Source: JASHSH01 sp036490215
GTDB taxonomy: Bacteria; Pseudomonadota; Alphaproteobacteria; Rhodospirillales; Magnetospirillaceae
NCBI GenBank assembly: GCA_036490215.1
Contig: DASXEH010000069.1
Coordinates: 128,762 to 192,761, forward strand
Reading direction: 5' to 3'
DNA length: 64,000 nucleotides
Below the pieces are notes generated by a model that was given only the letters and a program-made list of their open reading frames with translations, had not been told where the DNA came from and made no database searches. Made by a program: the position numbers and the translations under genes. This document shows, one piece after another, positions 43,364 through 52,625 of this stretch. Position 1 is the first letter of the stretch. Each line of letters opens with the position of its first letter.

Positions 43364-44815
43364 TCAGCGAACAGGGTCGATCGGCGTCGCGATGCCCAGG
43401 CGCGCTTCGACGATCTCGGCCGCGTCGAGGGCCAGATCCTCGCGGAAACGGGGCGCGATAATCTGCACACCGAGCGGCAAGCCGTGTGGTGCGTCGGGTG
43501 CGGATGTCGTTCCGGTTGGAACCGCAACCGCGGGTAGACCCAGGAGGTTGACGGTGGTCATCAGCGCCTGAGCGGCCAGCAGATGGCGCATCGTATCTTC
43601 GTCGCGCGTCTCGAAGCCGATCTCGACCGGCAGATCCCCCGAACAGGGCCCAACGATCAGCGGGTATTGCGCGAGGAACTGATCCCAAGCCTGGCGATGC
43701 GCCATGACCGCGGCCATCGCGTCCTGATAGTCGACTTGATCCTGCGTGCGTGGCGCGACATCGAGGAACAATTGCACATGACGCACCAGACCCGGATCGC
43801 CCAGTTTGCGGAACACATCCATCACACGATTGCGGATATCGGCCGCGCTGAGCTTGGCGCGCAAATGCGATGCCGCTTCGATCGACGGCGGCTGCACTTG
43901 CTCGACAGCGTAACCCGCTTCAGCGAGCACCTTGCCTGTCTGCAGCACCGCATCGCGGATCGCGGGATGGACGAACAGGCCCGGCGATTCGGTGACCAGC
44001 GCGACCTTGATCGGTCTCGGCGGCGGCGGGCCGTCGAGTGGCGCCGGCACCCAGAGCGGATCGCGCGCATCGCCGATGCTCATGGTCGCCAGGCCGACGC
44101 GCAGATCGCGCACATGCCGCGCCAACACACCGTTCACCGCGATCAGATTGGCGAACAGCGGGATGGCGCCCATCGCCGTGCTGTTATGGCGCGGCACGCG
44201 GCCTTGCGTCGGGCGAATGCCGGCTACGCCACAGCACATGGCCGGATAGCGGATCGAGCCGCCGAGATCGCTGCCATGCGCCAATGCGCCGATGCCCACC
44301 GCGAGTGCCGCCGCCGCGCCGCCCGACGAGCCACCGGGCGTGCGCGTGCGTGTCCAGGGATTCCAGGTTCGACCATAGACAGCATTGTCGGTATCCCAGC
44401 GGGAGGAAAAGGCAGGCGTATTGGTGCGGCCGATGATGATCGCGCCGGCATTCCGCCAATTGGTGACGATCGGGCTGTCTTCAGTGGCGATGCGCGTCTT
44501 GAAAGCGGCAACGCCGTCCACCGTCGCGCGGCCTTTCTGATCGGCGAGATCCTTGATCGTGACCGGCACGCCATGCAGCGGTCCGAGGGCTTTGCCGCGT
44601 TTCACCTTCGCATCGGCGGTGTCAGCGGCCTTCAGCGCCTCCTCGGCCTGGACATCGATGACAGCATTGATGGTCGGATTGACGGCGGCCAAGCGATCGA
44701 GGCTGGCTTGCACCGCGTCGCATGCGGAAATCTGCCGCTCGCGAATCGCCGCGGCTAGGTCGAGCGCGTCCCATCGCCAGAGCTCGGCGGGCAGATTGGC
44801 GCGAGTACCATCCAT
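43364..44815 (-). CDS. Amidase signature family hydrolase
   Basis: 483 residues from ATG 44815; an upstream in-frame start at 44857 would lie beyond the terminator stem. The Ser-cisSer-Lys triad is visible: Lys in VPVTIKDLADQKGRA, cis-Ser in TPGGSSGGAAAALAVG, nucleophile Ser in HGSDLGGSIRYPA. GatA-like fold, but no gatB/gatC here, so a metabolic amidase. It lies downstream of the peptide ABC operon on the same strand, past a strong terminator; it could act on imported amides (inference). Confidence 0.9.
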   Translation of the reverse strand: MDGTRANLPAELWRWDALDLAAAIRERQISACDAVQASLDRLAAVNPTINAVIDVQAEEALKAADTADAKVKRGKALGPLHGVPVTIKDLADQKGRATVDGVAAFKTRIATEDSPIVTNWRNAGAIIIGRTNTPAFSSRWDTDNAVYGRTWNPWTRTRTPGGSSGGAAAALAVGIGALAHGSDLGGSIRYPAMCCGVAGIRPTQGRVPRHNSTAMGAIPLFANLIAVNGVLARHVRDLRVGLATMSIGDARDPLWVPAPLDGPPPPRPIKVALVTESPGLFVHPAIRDAVLQTGKVLAEAGYAVEQVQPPSIEAASHLRAKLSAADIRNRVMDVFRKLGDPGLVRHVQLFLDVAPRTQDQVDYQDAMAAVMAHRQAWDQFLAQYPLIVGPCSGDLPVEIGFETRDEDTMRHLLAAQALMTTVNLLGLPAVAVPTGTTSAPDAPHGLPLGVQIIAPRFREDLALDAAEIVEARLGIATPIDPVR

Positions 44816-44827
44816 GCGCGAACCTCG

Positions 44828-44864
44828 AAAAAGAAAAGGGCGGGTGACCTGCGCCACCCGCCCC
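44828..44864 (-). terminator. Intrinsic terminator of the peptide ABC operon
   Basis: A perfect 9-bp stem (plus strand GGGCGGGTG at 44838-44846 and CACCCGCCC at 44855-44863) with an 8-base loop; on the minus strand it is followed by TTTTCTTTTT. It lies 24 bases after the substrate-binding protein stop and before the amidase start. Confidence 0.9.
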
Positions 44865-44887
44865 GATTTATAGCCTATCTCGACTGG

Positions 44888-46381
44888 TCAGTCCCAATGA
44901 ACGGCGGACAGATCGTTCGCGAACACCGGTGAGCTCTTCCAGAAGCCCTTCAGGCCCTTCTTGGTCACTACCACCTGCGGCAGAGCGAACAGGTAGACGT
45001 TGACCGCGTCCTTGGCCAGCAGCTTCTGCGCCGCTTCCGTCCACTTCTTGATGTCGGCATCGGCCGTCGAAGTGCTCAGGTTCTTGTAGATGTCCTGGAA
45101 CTCCTTCGAGTCGTATTGGAAGTAGTAGTCGGGGTTGGCGTAGATGTTCAGGTCGCGCGGTTCGACATGGCTGATGATGGTCAGGTCGAAGTTGTGCGGG
45201 GCCTTGAGAACGTTGTCGAGCCACTGCGCCCATTCGACGTTCTCGATCTTGACGTTGATGCCGACCTTGCCGAGTTCGGCGGCCACCACTTCGCCGCTGT
45301 TGCGGGCATACGGTACCGGCGGCAGCTTCAGCGAAACCTCGAGCGGCAGTTGCACACCCGCTTCCTTCAGCAGCGCCTTGGCCTTGGCCGGGTCATAGGG
45401 ATGCATCTTGGTCAGGTCGATGTAGTAGGGATCGGTCGGCGTGTAATGGCTGCCGATCAGCTTGCCATAACCGTTCACGGCGGCTTTGTTCACCGCTTCG
45501 CGGTCGATGGCATAGGCCATCGCTTCGCGAACGCGAACATCGTCGAACGGCTTCTTCTTGTTGTTGGTCGAGATGATCGTCTTGCCTTCAGTCGAGCCGA
45601 TCACGACGCTGAGGCGTGCATCGGCCTGCAGCTGCTTCACCGAGTCGAAGTTGTTGAAGCGCGGGAAGGCGTCGACGTCGCCCGAAAGCACCGCCGCCGT
45701 CTGGGCCGCGGCATCATTGATGATGCGGAAAGTTGCTGTCTTGATCTTGATCTTGGCGGCATCGCGGAATCCGTCCCACTTCACCAGCTTGATCGACGAG
45801 CCCTTTACCCATTCGCCCAAGGTGTAGGGGCCAGTGCCGACCGGCTTCGTCGCATCGGCGTCGGCGCTCTTCGGCTCCAGGATCACGCCCGTGTTTTCGC
45901 CCAGGTTGAACAGCAGATTCGGATTCGGGTCCTTGAGGTGAAGGACGACGGTCGAATCATCCGGCGTGTCGATCGCTGTGATGTTGGCGAACACCGCCTT
46001 TTCCTTGTTGGTGCTCTTCTCGGCGCCGTCGCGCTCGAAGGTGAACTTCACGTCGGCGGCAGTCAGCGCCTCGCCGTTCGAGAACTTCACGCCCTTCTTG
46101 AGATGGAAGGTATAGGTCTTCGCATCGGCGGCCACTTCGGGCTTGCCCTCGGCCAACAGCGGAACCACGCTGCCGTCGCCATCGATCTTCATCAGACCTT
46201 CGAAGATGTTGTAGTGCACGATCTCGCCGATCGCGGCGGCAGCGCCGGTGGTCGGGTCGAGGCCCGGCGGTTCCAGCGTCATGCCGATGACGATCGCGTC
46301 ACTTTTTTTGGCGGCATGCGCGGCCAGCGGCAGCGCGGCCACGGCAACCGCGGCAAGCGCGATGTTCAGTTTTCTCACCAT
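44888..46381 (-). CDS. Peptide ABC transporter substrate-binding protein (family 5)
   Basis: 497 residues from ATG 46381 with AGGGGAGAG upstream. Signal peptide MVRKLNIALAAVAVAALPLA ... HAA. Periplasmic family-5 binding protein: EIVHYNIFEGLMKID, YTFHLKKGVKFSNGEALTA (the family signature), VREAMAYAIDREAVNKAAV and the C-terminal ANPDYYFQYDSKEFQDIYK. Binds dipeptides, oligopeptides or related ligands. Last gene of the B-C-D-F-A operon and followed by a strong terminator. A weak hairpin in the 90-base gap before it could favour higher expression by RNA processing. Confidence 0.93.
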   Translation of the reverse strand: MVRKLNIALAAVAVAALPLAAHAAKKSDAIVIGMTLEPPGLDPTTGAAAAIGEIVHYNIFEGLMKIDGDGSVVPLLAEGKPEVAADAKTYTFHLKKGVKFSNGEALTAADVKFTFERDGAEKSTNKEKAVFANITAIDTPDDSTVVLHLKDPNPNLLFNLGENTGVILEPKSADADATKPVGTGPYTLGEWVKGSSIKLVKWDGFRDAAKIKIKTATFRIINDAAAQTAAVLSGDVDAFPRFNNFDSVKQLQADARLSVVIGSTEGKTIISTNNKKKPFDDVRVREAMAYAIDREAVNKAAVNGYGKLIGSHYTPTDPYYIDLTKMHPYDPAKAKALLKEAGVQLPLEVSLKLPPVPYARNSGEVVAAELGKVGINVKIENVEWAQWLDNVLKAPHNFDLTIISHVEPRDLNIYANPDYYFQYDSKEFQDIYKNLSTSTADADIKKWTEAAQKLLAKDAVNVYLFALPQVVVTKKGLKGFWKSSPVFANDLSAVHWD

Positions 46382-46470
46382 GCTTACTCTCCCCTTTTCG
46401 CCACGGCCGGCGGCCGGGCCCTCGTAAATCTGCATACTTTGTCAGTATAACTGGGCCTTATACCCAGCCA

Positions 46471-47496
46471 TCAAGCGTTAATTTCCGTTGGCGGTGCTTC
46501 GGCCATGACTTGCTCGGCGAAATGGCACGCCGCGAGATGGTTTTCCCGCACCGGTCGCAAGGCCGGCGTTTCGGCCCGGCAACGCGGCTGAGCATGATGG
46601 CACCGATCCGCAAAGGCGCAACCGGTGTTCGTGCCCAGTTGCACTTGGGGTGGCGGCACCGCGCGTCGCTCACGCTGCCGCGGCACGGGCTTCGGCACGG
46701 CTTCCAGCAAAGCACGGGTATAGGGATGGGCCGCCTCTTGAAACAGGGCTTGTGCGGGACCCTGTTCGACGACGCGGCCGCGATACATCACCGCCACCTC
46801 GTCGCAGACATGATCGACCACGGCCAGATCGTGGCTGATGAACAGATAGGTGACGCCGAAACGCACCTGGAGATCGTTGAGCAGGTTGAGCACCTGCGCT
46901 TGCACGCTGACATCGAGCGCGCTGACCGGCTCATCGGCCACGATCAGTTTGGGCCGCGTCAGCAGTGCTCGGGCGATGGCGATACGTTGGCGCTGGCCAC
47001 CTGAGAACTCGTGCGGATATTTGTCCATGTCGGCGGCGCGCAAGCCCACCGAGTCGAGCATCTCGGCCACCTGTTTGCGCTGCTCGGCGGCACTGGTCTC
47101 GCCCAGCACCGCCAGCGGCTCAGCAACGACACGGGCCACGGTCTGGCGCGGATCGAGTGAGCCATAGGGGTCCTGGAAGACCATCTGGAAATCGCGACGG
47201 GCGCGGCGCAGCTCCTCGCGCGACATCACGTTGATATCCTTACCGTCGATCAGCACGCGGCCACTGGTCGGCGGTTCGAGCGCCATCGCCAAACGCGCGA
47301 GCGTCGATTTGCCGGAGCCCGATTCGCCGACGACGCCGAGGCTGCGTCCCGCGTTGATCGTCAAACTGACGCCTTCGACGGCGCGTACAACGCCGGGCGC
47401 TTGGGTGAAATTTTCGCGCGGCAGGCGATAATGCCGCACGACGTTGTCGAGCGTGAGCAGCGATGCGGTCATCACTTCTCGTCGCTCCGCACTCAT
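46471..47496 (-). CDS. Peptide ABC transporter ATPase (DppF/OppF-like)
   Basis: 341 residues from ATG 47496, which overlaps the previous gene's stop (ATGA); ATG 47472 is an alternative. Walker A VVGESGSGKSTLARL, Q loop MVFQDPYGSLDPRQTV, signature EFSGGQRQRIAIARALL, Walker B LIVADEPVSALDVSVQ, H loop ISHDLAVVDHV. The C-terminal oligopeptide-transporter domain has the Cys cluster GCAFADRCHHAQPRC, as usual in OppD/OppF. Confidence 0.93.
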   Translation of the reverse strand: MSAERREVMTASLLTLDNVVRHYRLPRENFTQAPGVVRAVEGVSLTINAGRSLGVVGESGSGKSTLARLAMALEPPTSGRVLIDGKDINVMSREELRRARRDFQMVFQDPYGSLDPRQTVARVVAEPLAVLGETSAAEQRKQVAEMLDSVGLRAADMDKYPHEFSGGQRQRIAIARALLTRPKLIVADEPVSALDVSVQAQVLNLLNDLQVRFGVTYLFISHDLAVVDHVCDEVAVMYRGRVVEQGPAQALFQEAAHPYTRALLEAVPKPVPRQRERRAVPPPQVQLGTNTGCAFADRCHHAQPRCRAETPALRPVRENHLAACHFAEQVMAEAPPTEINA

Positions 47497-48482
47497 CGCG
47501 CCACTGCCATATTTGCCAAGGCGACATCGAGGCGAATGCAGCGTGCGACATGATCGGGACCGACCGGCATGGCCGGCGGCGGTGTGGTACGGCACGCATC
47601 GATGACCAGACCGCAGCGGTCGGAGAAAGGACAACCGGTCGGCAGATCCGCCAGTTCCGGCACGGTGCCCGGAATCGTCTTCAGTTGTTCGCCGCGCGGC
47701 GCACCCAGTTTGGGCCGCGCCGCGAAGAGGCCTTGGCTGTAGGGATGGCCCATATGGCGAAATACTTCGGCGGTTGGGCCGCTTTCGACGACCGAGCCGC
47801 CATACATCACCATCATCCGTGCGGCGTTCTCGGCGATTACGCCGAGATCGTGGCTGATCAGAATCAACGCCATGCCACTTTCCGCGACCAGTTCGCCGAT
47901 CAGATCGAGAATCTGATTCTGGATGGTGACGTCGAGCGCCGTCGTCGGCTCGTCGGCGATCAAGATGTCAGGTCCGCAAGCGAGCGCCATCGCGATCGTC
48001 ACGCGCTGCCGTTGCCCACCCGAGAGTTGATGCGGATAGGCGTCCACGCGCTTCGACGCGTCGGGCAGACCGACGCGGTCGAGTAGACGGATCACCTCGG
48101 CGCGCGCTGCGCCATGGGTGATGCAGCGATGGATCGTCATCGGCTCGGCCACCTGCCGCCCGATCGTGTGCACCGGATTGAGCGCCGTCATCGGCTCCTG
48201 GAATACGAAGGCTATGCGGTTGCCGCGGATCTTGCAGAGTTCCGCTTCCGGCCGACCGACCAATTCGCGGCCGTCAAGGCGGATATGGCCTTCGACCTTG
48301 GCGCCTTCGGGTAGCAGACCGAGCAGCGAGAGTGCGGTGATTGATTTCCCCGACCCCGACTCGCCGATCAGCCCCATCGTGTCGCCGCGCTCAAGTTGGA
48401 ATGATACGCCGCGCACGGCCTGAGCCATGCCGCGCGAGGTGCGCAAGCTGACCTTCAAGTCTTCGACGTCGAGCAGTGCCAT
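47493..48482 (-). CDS. Peptide ABC transporter ATPase (DppD/OppD-like)
   Basis: 329 residues. Walker A LIGESGSGKSITALSLLGLL, FVFQEPMTALNPVHTIGRQV, signature QLSGGQRQRVTIAMAL, Walker B ILIADEPTTALDVTIQ, switch ISHDLGVIAENAARM, and C-terminal GCPFSDRCGLVIDAC with the Cys cluster. It pairs with the DppF-like ATPase to drive the two permeases. Starts one base after dppC ends. Confidence 0.94.
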   Translation of the reverse strand: MALLDVEDLKVSLRTSRGMAQAVRGVSFQLERGDTMGLIGESGSGKSITALSLLGLLPEGAKVEGHIRLDGRELVGRPEAELCKIRGNRIAFVFQEPMTALNPVHTIGRQVAEPMTIHRCITHGAARAEVIRLLDRVGLPDASKRVDAYPHQLSGGQRQRVTIAMALACGPDILIADEPTTALDVTIQNQILDLIGELVAESGMALILISHDLGVIAENAARMMVMYGGSVVESGPTAEVFRHMGHPYSQGLFAARPKLGAPRGEQLKTIPGTVPELADLPTGCPFSDRCGLVIDACRTTPPPAMPVGPDHVARCIRLDVALANMAVAR

Positions 48483-48483
48483 C

Positions 48484-49335
48484 TCAGCGGCTCCGCACCA
48501 GGCGGGGATCGAGCAGATCGCGCAGCCCGTCGCCGAGGAGGTTCAGGCCGAGCACGGCCAACATGATCGCGACGCCGGGATAGATCGCCAGCCACGGGGC
48601 ATCGAACATATGCGCCTGGGCGTCGTTGAGCATGCGGCCCCAGGATGGGTGCGGCGGCTGCGTGCCGAAGCCGAGATAGGAAAGCGACGCCTCCCACAGG
48701 ATCGCGTTGGCGAACTGGATCGTGCCTTGCACGGTCAGCGCGGAGAGGATGTTGGGCAGAACGTGGTCGATGGTGATGCGCGCGCGGCTCTTGCCGGCAG
48801 CGCGCGCGGCCGTCGTGTATTCGCGCGCCCAGATCGCTTTGGCCGAGGCTTGGGTCACGCGGGCAAAGATCGGGATGTTGAAAATACCGATGGCGATGAT
48901 CGAGACGACGATGCCGGGACCGAAGACGGCCGTGAACATGATCGCCGATAGGATGGCTGGGAAGGCAAAGGTGAGGTCGGAGAAGCGCATCACCAGTTCT
49001 TCGACCCAGCCACCCTCGGCAGTAGCGATCGCACCGAGGATCATGCCGAGCGTCAGGCCAACGCCGACAGCGATCACGCCGACCATGATCGAGTTCTGCG
49101 CGCCGGCCATGGCAAGCGACAGTATGTCGCGGCCCAACTGATCCTGGCCGAACCAATGCCCGCCCGAAGGCTCTGCCAGCTTGGCAGCCATGTCGATCTC
49201 ATAGGGCGAGTAGGGTGTCCAGATCAGCGAGACCAGCGCTACGAGAACAAGAAGGGCGGTCAGCCCCGCGCCGATCGCGAAACTCGGGTGGCGGAACGCG
49301 CGGCGAATCGCACCCGGGGCAATCGCAGCGGTCAT
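48484..49335 (-). CDS. Peptide ABC transporter permease (DppC-like)
   Basis: 283 residues from ATG 49335, overlapping the dppB stop (ATGA); a much longer frame opening at 49602 is antisense-like sequence of dppB and is rejected. N-terminal OppC extension (PSFAIGAGLTALLVLVALVS), HWFGQDQLGRDILSLAMAGA, then five further membrane segments and the EAA loop (YTTAARAAGKSRARITIDHV). Confidence 0.93.
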   Translation of the reverse strand: MTAAIAPGAIRRAFRHPSFAIGAGLTALLVLVALVSLIWTPYSPYEIDMAAKLAEPSGGHWFGQDQLGRDILSLAMAGAQNSIMVGVIAVGVGLTLGMILGAIATAEGGWVEELVMRFSDLTFAFPAILSAIMFTAVFGPGIVVSIIAIGIFNIPIFARVTQASAKAIWAREYTTAARAAGKSRARITIDHVLPNILSALTVQGTIQFANAILWEASLSYLGFGTQPPHPSWGRMLNDAQAHMFDAPWLAIYPGVAIMLAVLGLNLLGDGLRDLLDPRLVRSR

Positions 49336-50282
49336 GCGCGGCGTGCCTGCAGGCGCGGATCGATCACGGCATACACCAGATCGACCGCCAGATTGACCAC
49401 CAACACCAGCCCCACCAGCAGCATCACCACATCCTGCACCACGACCACGTCGCGATTGGCAATCGAGTGCAGGATCAGCATGCCGAGCCCCGGTAGGCTG
49501 AACACGGGCTCGACCACGATGGTCAGTACGAACAAATTGGCGAATTGCAGGCCGACGATGGTGATGATCGGGATCATCGCGTTGCGCAGCACGTGGCGCC
49601 ACAGCGCGGCGCGGCGGGTGAGACCTTTGGCGCGGGCGGTACGCACGAAATCCTCGCGCGAGACTTCGAGTACAGCCGAGCGTGTGGTGCGCGCCAAGAT
49701 CGCGGCTTGGAAAACCGCGAGCGCGATCGCGGGCAGGATCAGTGCTTCGAGCGCATCGCCAATATCGTCATCCCAACCGGGGAAGCCGCCGGCAGGCAAC
49801 CAACCCAGCCACACGGCAAACACGAGGATGAGCAGAATGCCGAGCCAGAAAGATGGAATGGCGATGCCGAGCTGACTCAGCGCCATGACGCCGACATCGC
49901 CGAGCTTGTTGTGGCGCGCGGCGGCATAGACACCTGCCGACAAGCCGAGCACGATGTTGATGATCACGGCGATCACCGAGAGCGGCACGGTGACCTCCAG
50001 TGCTTCGATCACCACATCGCTGGCCGGCGTCTGATAGGCATAGCTTTCGCCGAAATCGCCCGACAGCAAGCCGCCCACCCAGCTGACATAGCGCTCAGGT
50101 GCGGGGCGGTCGAGGCCGAGCTTGTGCGACAGCGCGTCGATCTGGTCCTGATGCGCTTCGGGCCCGAGGATGATCTCGGCCGCATTGCCGGGCAGAATCT
50201 CCAGCACCAGGAAAATGACGATCGACGCCGCGATCAATGTGGCGGCAAAAGTCGACAGGCGCTTGAGAAGAAAAACACTCAT
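49332..50282 (-). CDS. Peptide ABC transporter permease (DppB-like)
   Basis: 316 residues, first gene of the operon. N-terminal segment LLKRLSTFAATLIAASIVIF and FLVLEILPGNAAEIILG, then the transmembrane domain with EAA motif VRTARAKGLTRRAALWRHV. ILHSIANRDVVVVQDVVMLL near the end is family-typical. The promoter should lie in the 141 bases up to the divergent TTC38-like gene. Confidence 0.94.
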   Translation of the reverse strand: MSVFLLKRLSTFAATLIAASIVIFLVLEILPGNAAEIILGPEAHQDQIDALSHKLGLDRPAPERYVSWVGGLLSGDFGESYAYQTPASDVVIEALEVTVPLSVIAVIINIVLGLSAGVYAAARHNKLGDVGVMALSQLGIAIPSFWLGILLILVFAVWLGWLPAGGFPGWDDDIGDALEALILPAIALAVFQAAILARTTRSAVLEVSREDFVRTARAKGLTRRAALWRHVLRNAMIPIITIVGLQFANLFVLTIVVEPVFSLPGLGMLILHSIANRDVVVVQDVVMLLVGLVLVVNLAVDLVYAVIDPRLQARRA

Positions 50283-50423
50283 CTTTGATGCGAACGGTTC
50301 TCACCGGGGCGGGACGGGCCAGATTGTCGTTCCCCGGGCAAGGCGTCAACGGTGGCGGCTGCACCGATGCCATGCATACGAATGGGGATTCACGGGCTGG
50401 CTTGGCGGTGCGACAATATACCC

Positions 50424-51779
50424 ATGGCACAAGACCGTCAGGGAAACCCGATCACCGGTAGCGCCGCCTCTGCCGCGGCGTTGGATGCCGTCATCTGGGA
50501 CTATTACGCCTGGACGGGCGATATCCTGGGCACGTTGGGTGCAGCGGTGCGGGACGATCCCGGCTTTGTTCTTGGGCATACGGCGACGGCAACGATTCTG
50601 CTGCTGGGTGGCTTTCGTAGCGATCATCCGGCGGTCATGGATGCGTTGGCGACGGCCGATGCCGTTGTTGCTAAAGCGACAGCGCGCGAACAGGCGCATA
50701 TGGCCGTGGCGAAGACCGTCACAGCCGGTCAACTGCGTGACGCGGCGCGACTCTGCGAGCATATCTTGGCCAGTCATCCGGTCGATGCGCTGGTGCTGCG
50801 TTACGCCACCGATCTCTACTACTACCTGGGTGACGCCAACGGCATTCGCGACGTAGTGGCCCGCGCGCTGCCGGCTTGGCGGGAGACCGATCCGATCTAT
50901 GGCTTCATCCTCGGGCGCCACGCTTTCGGTCTGGAAGAATCGGGCGAGCTTGATCGCGCTTACGAGGTGGCGCGGCGCGCTCTGACGATCAACCCGCGCG
51001 ATGTTTGGGCCACCCATGCCACAGCTCATGTCCATGAGATGCGTGGTCAGCCGGATGAGGGCATCCATTTCCTCGAAAGCACGCACAAGGATTGGCAGGC
51101 GGGCAAATGGCTGGCCGTCCACAATGGCTGGCACCTTGCGCTGTTCCTGATCGATGCCGGACGTGGCGACGAGGTGTTGGCCAAATACGATGTGTTCGTT
51201 CAGCCGCGGCTGAAAGACAATTTCATCCTCGACCTGATCGATGCTGCGTCGCTGCTCTGGCGGCTGGAGCTGACCGGCGCTGACGTCGGGGCGCGCTGGA
51301 CTGAAGTGGCCGGCATCGCTGCCGCGCGGATCGGCGAGCACGTTCTCGCCTTCAACGATCTCCATGTGATGCTCGGCCTAGCAGGCGGCAAAGATCGCGC
51401 CGCGATGGCCAAGCTGCTCGCGTCAGTCGATCGCTATCTTGCCGATGCAAAGGGTGACAACCGCGTCGTCACGGCTGATGTGGGGCGCGCGTTGGTAATC
51501 GGGATGGAAGCATTCGGTGGCGGTGATGATCGTCGCGCCATAGAAGCCCTTTTGCCTGTGCGCGAAGCCGTCGAGCGGATCGGCGGCAGCCAGGCTCAGC
51601 GCGATGTGGTGGATGAGACGCTGATCGCCGCCGCATTGCGGGCCGAGGATTGGGTTGTGGCGCGTACCGTTCTTGCCGCGCGCATGAAGGGCCGTCCGAC
51701 GCCGCGAACGCTGCGTCTGCGTGATCAAGTCGAGGCCCGGTTTGCGAGCATCTTGCAGAAGACCGGCCAGCGCGCCTAG
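50424..51779 (+). CDS. TTC38-like tetratricopeptide protein
   Basis: 451 residues from ATG 50424; an upstream in-frame ATG at 50352 gives an unlikely extension. The match to human TTC38 is clear from memory: VIWDYYAWTGDILGTLGAAV, HILASHPVDALVLRYATDLY, GDANGIRDVVARALPAW, ALTINPRDVWATHATAHVHE and WLAVHNGWHLALFLIDAGRG all have counterparts there. It is a helical TPR-repeat protein, cytosolic, of no known biochemical role. The PHYHD1-like gene follows by 9 bases on the same strand, so they probably form one transcript. Confidence 0.88.
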   Translation: MAQDRQGNPITGSAASAAALDAVIWDYYAWTGDILGTLGAAVRDDPGFVLGHTATATILLLGGFRSDHPAVMDALATADAVVAKATAREQAHMAVAKTVTAGQLRDAARLCEHILASHPVDALVLRYATDLYYYLGDANGIRDVVARALPAWRETDPIYGFILGRHAFGLEESGELDRAYEVARRALTINPRDVWATHATAHVHEMRGQPDEGIHFLESTHKDWQAGKWLAVHNGWHLALFLIDAGRGDEVLAKYDVFVQPRLKDNFILDLIDAASLLWRLELTGADVGARWTEVAGIAAARIGEHVLAFNDLHVMLGLAGGKDRAAMAKLLASVDRYLADAKGDNRVVTADVGRALVIGMEAFGGGDDRRAIEALLPVREAVERIGGSQAQRDVVDETLIAAALRAEDWVVARTVLAARMKGRPTPRTLRLRDQVEARFASILQKTGQRA

Positions 51780-51788
51780 CATCCACCC

Positions 51789-52625
51789 ATGTTGACCCAA
51801 GATCAGAAAGCCCGTTTCATCCGCGACGGCTATATCGTCATCGACGGATTCAAATCCGCCGATGAAGTTGCTGCGCTCCGTGCCCGTGCCGGCCAGATCG
51901 TCGATGCGTTCGATCCGCGCCAAGCCGGCATCTTTTCGACAGCGGATCAGGAAAACACCAGCGACGACTATTTTCTCGATTCTGGCGACAAAATTCGCTG
52001 CTTCTTCGAGGAAGAGGCCTTCGGCGCGGATGGCCAACTCAAGCAGGCCAAGGCGCTGTCGATCAACAAGATCGGCCATGCGATGCATGACCTCGATCCG
52101 GTTTTCAATCGCTTCTCGCGCGATCCCCGCTTGGCTGAGATTGCCGGCGATCTCGGCATCGCCGAGCCGCGTCTCTGGCAGTCGATGTACATTTTCAAGC
52201 AGCCGAGCATTGGCGGCGAGGTGCGTTGGCACCAGGACGCGACTTTTTTCGACACGGTGCCGTCCACCGTCACCGGCTTCTGGTTCGCGCTGGAGAACGC
52301 CGACCGTTCCAATGGTTGTCTGTGGGTCGAGCCTGGCGGGCATCGTGGGCCGCTGCGTGAGCGATTCGTGCGCGAGGATCGTAAGATCACGGTCGAGCCG
52401 GTCAGCACCACGCCTTGGCCGACCGAGACCACCGCCGTTCCGGTCGAAGTGAAGGCCGGCGCGCTGGTGTGTTTCAGCGGTATGTTGCCGCATTACAGTG
52501 CGCCCAACCGTTCGACGGTTTCGCGCCACGCCTATACGCTGCACATCACCGATGCGCGTGCTGAGTATTCGGCGCGCAACTGGCTACAGCGCGGATCGGA
52601 CCTACCGGTCCGCGGCTTCGTTTAA
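51789..52625 (+). CDS. Phytanoyl-CoA dioxygenase family protein (PHYHD1-like)
   Basis: 278 residues. Fe(II)/2-oxoglutarate dioxygenase fold: H148-x-D150 (GGEVRWHQDATFF) and distal H235 (GMLPHYSAPNRS), with an Arg about 11 residues later (VSRHAYTLH) for 2-oxoglutarate. The blocks DDYFLDSGDKIRCFFEEE, KALSINKIGHAMHDLDPVF and QSMYIFKQPSIGGEV match human PHYHD1 closely (recalled, not aligned by computer). Substrate unknown. Its stop touches that of the convergent efflux gene. Confidence 0.88.
   Translation: MLTQDQKARFIRDGYIVIDGFKSADEVAALRARAGQIVDAFDPRQAGIFSTADQENTSDDYFLDSGDKIRCFFEEEAFGADGQLKQAKALSINKIGHAMHDLDPVFNRFSRDPRLAEIAGDLGIAEPRLWQSMYIFKQPSIGGEVRWHQDATFFDTVPSTVTGFWFALENADRSNGCLWVEPGGHRGPLRERFVREDRKITVEPVSTTPWPTETTAVPVEVKAGALVCFSGMLPHYSAPNRSTVSRHAYTLHITDARAEYSARNWLQRGSDLPVRGFV

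Noticed and set aside
46449..46470. Hairpin between the binding-protein gene and the upstream ATPase gene as a terminator
   Set aside because: The stem is only five bases (CTGGG/CCCAG) and no T-run follows; at best it influences RNA stability.
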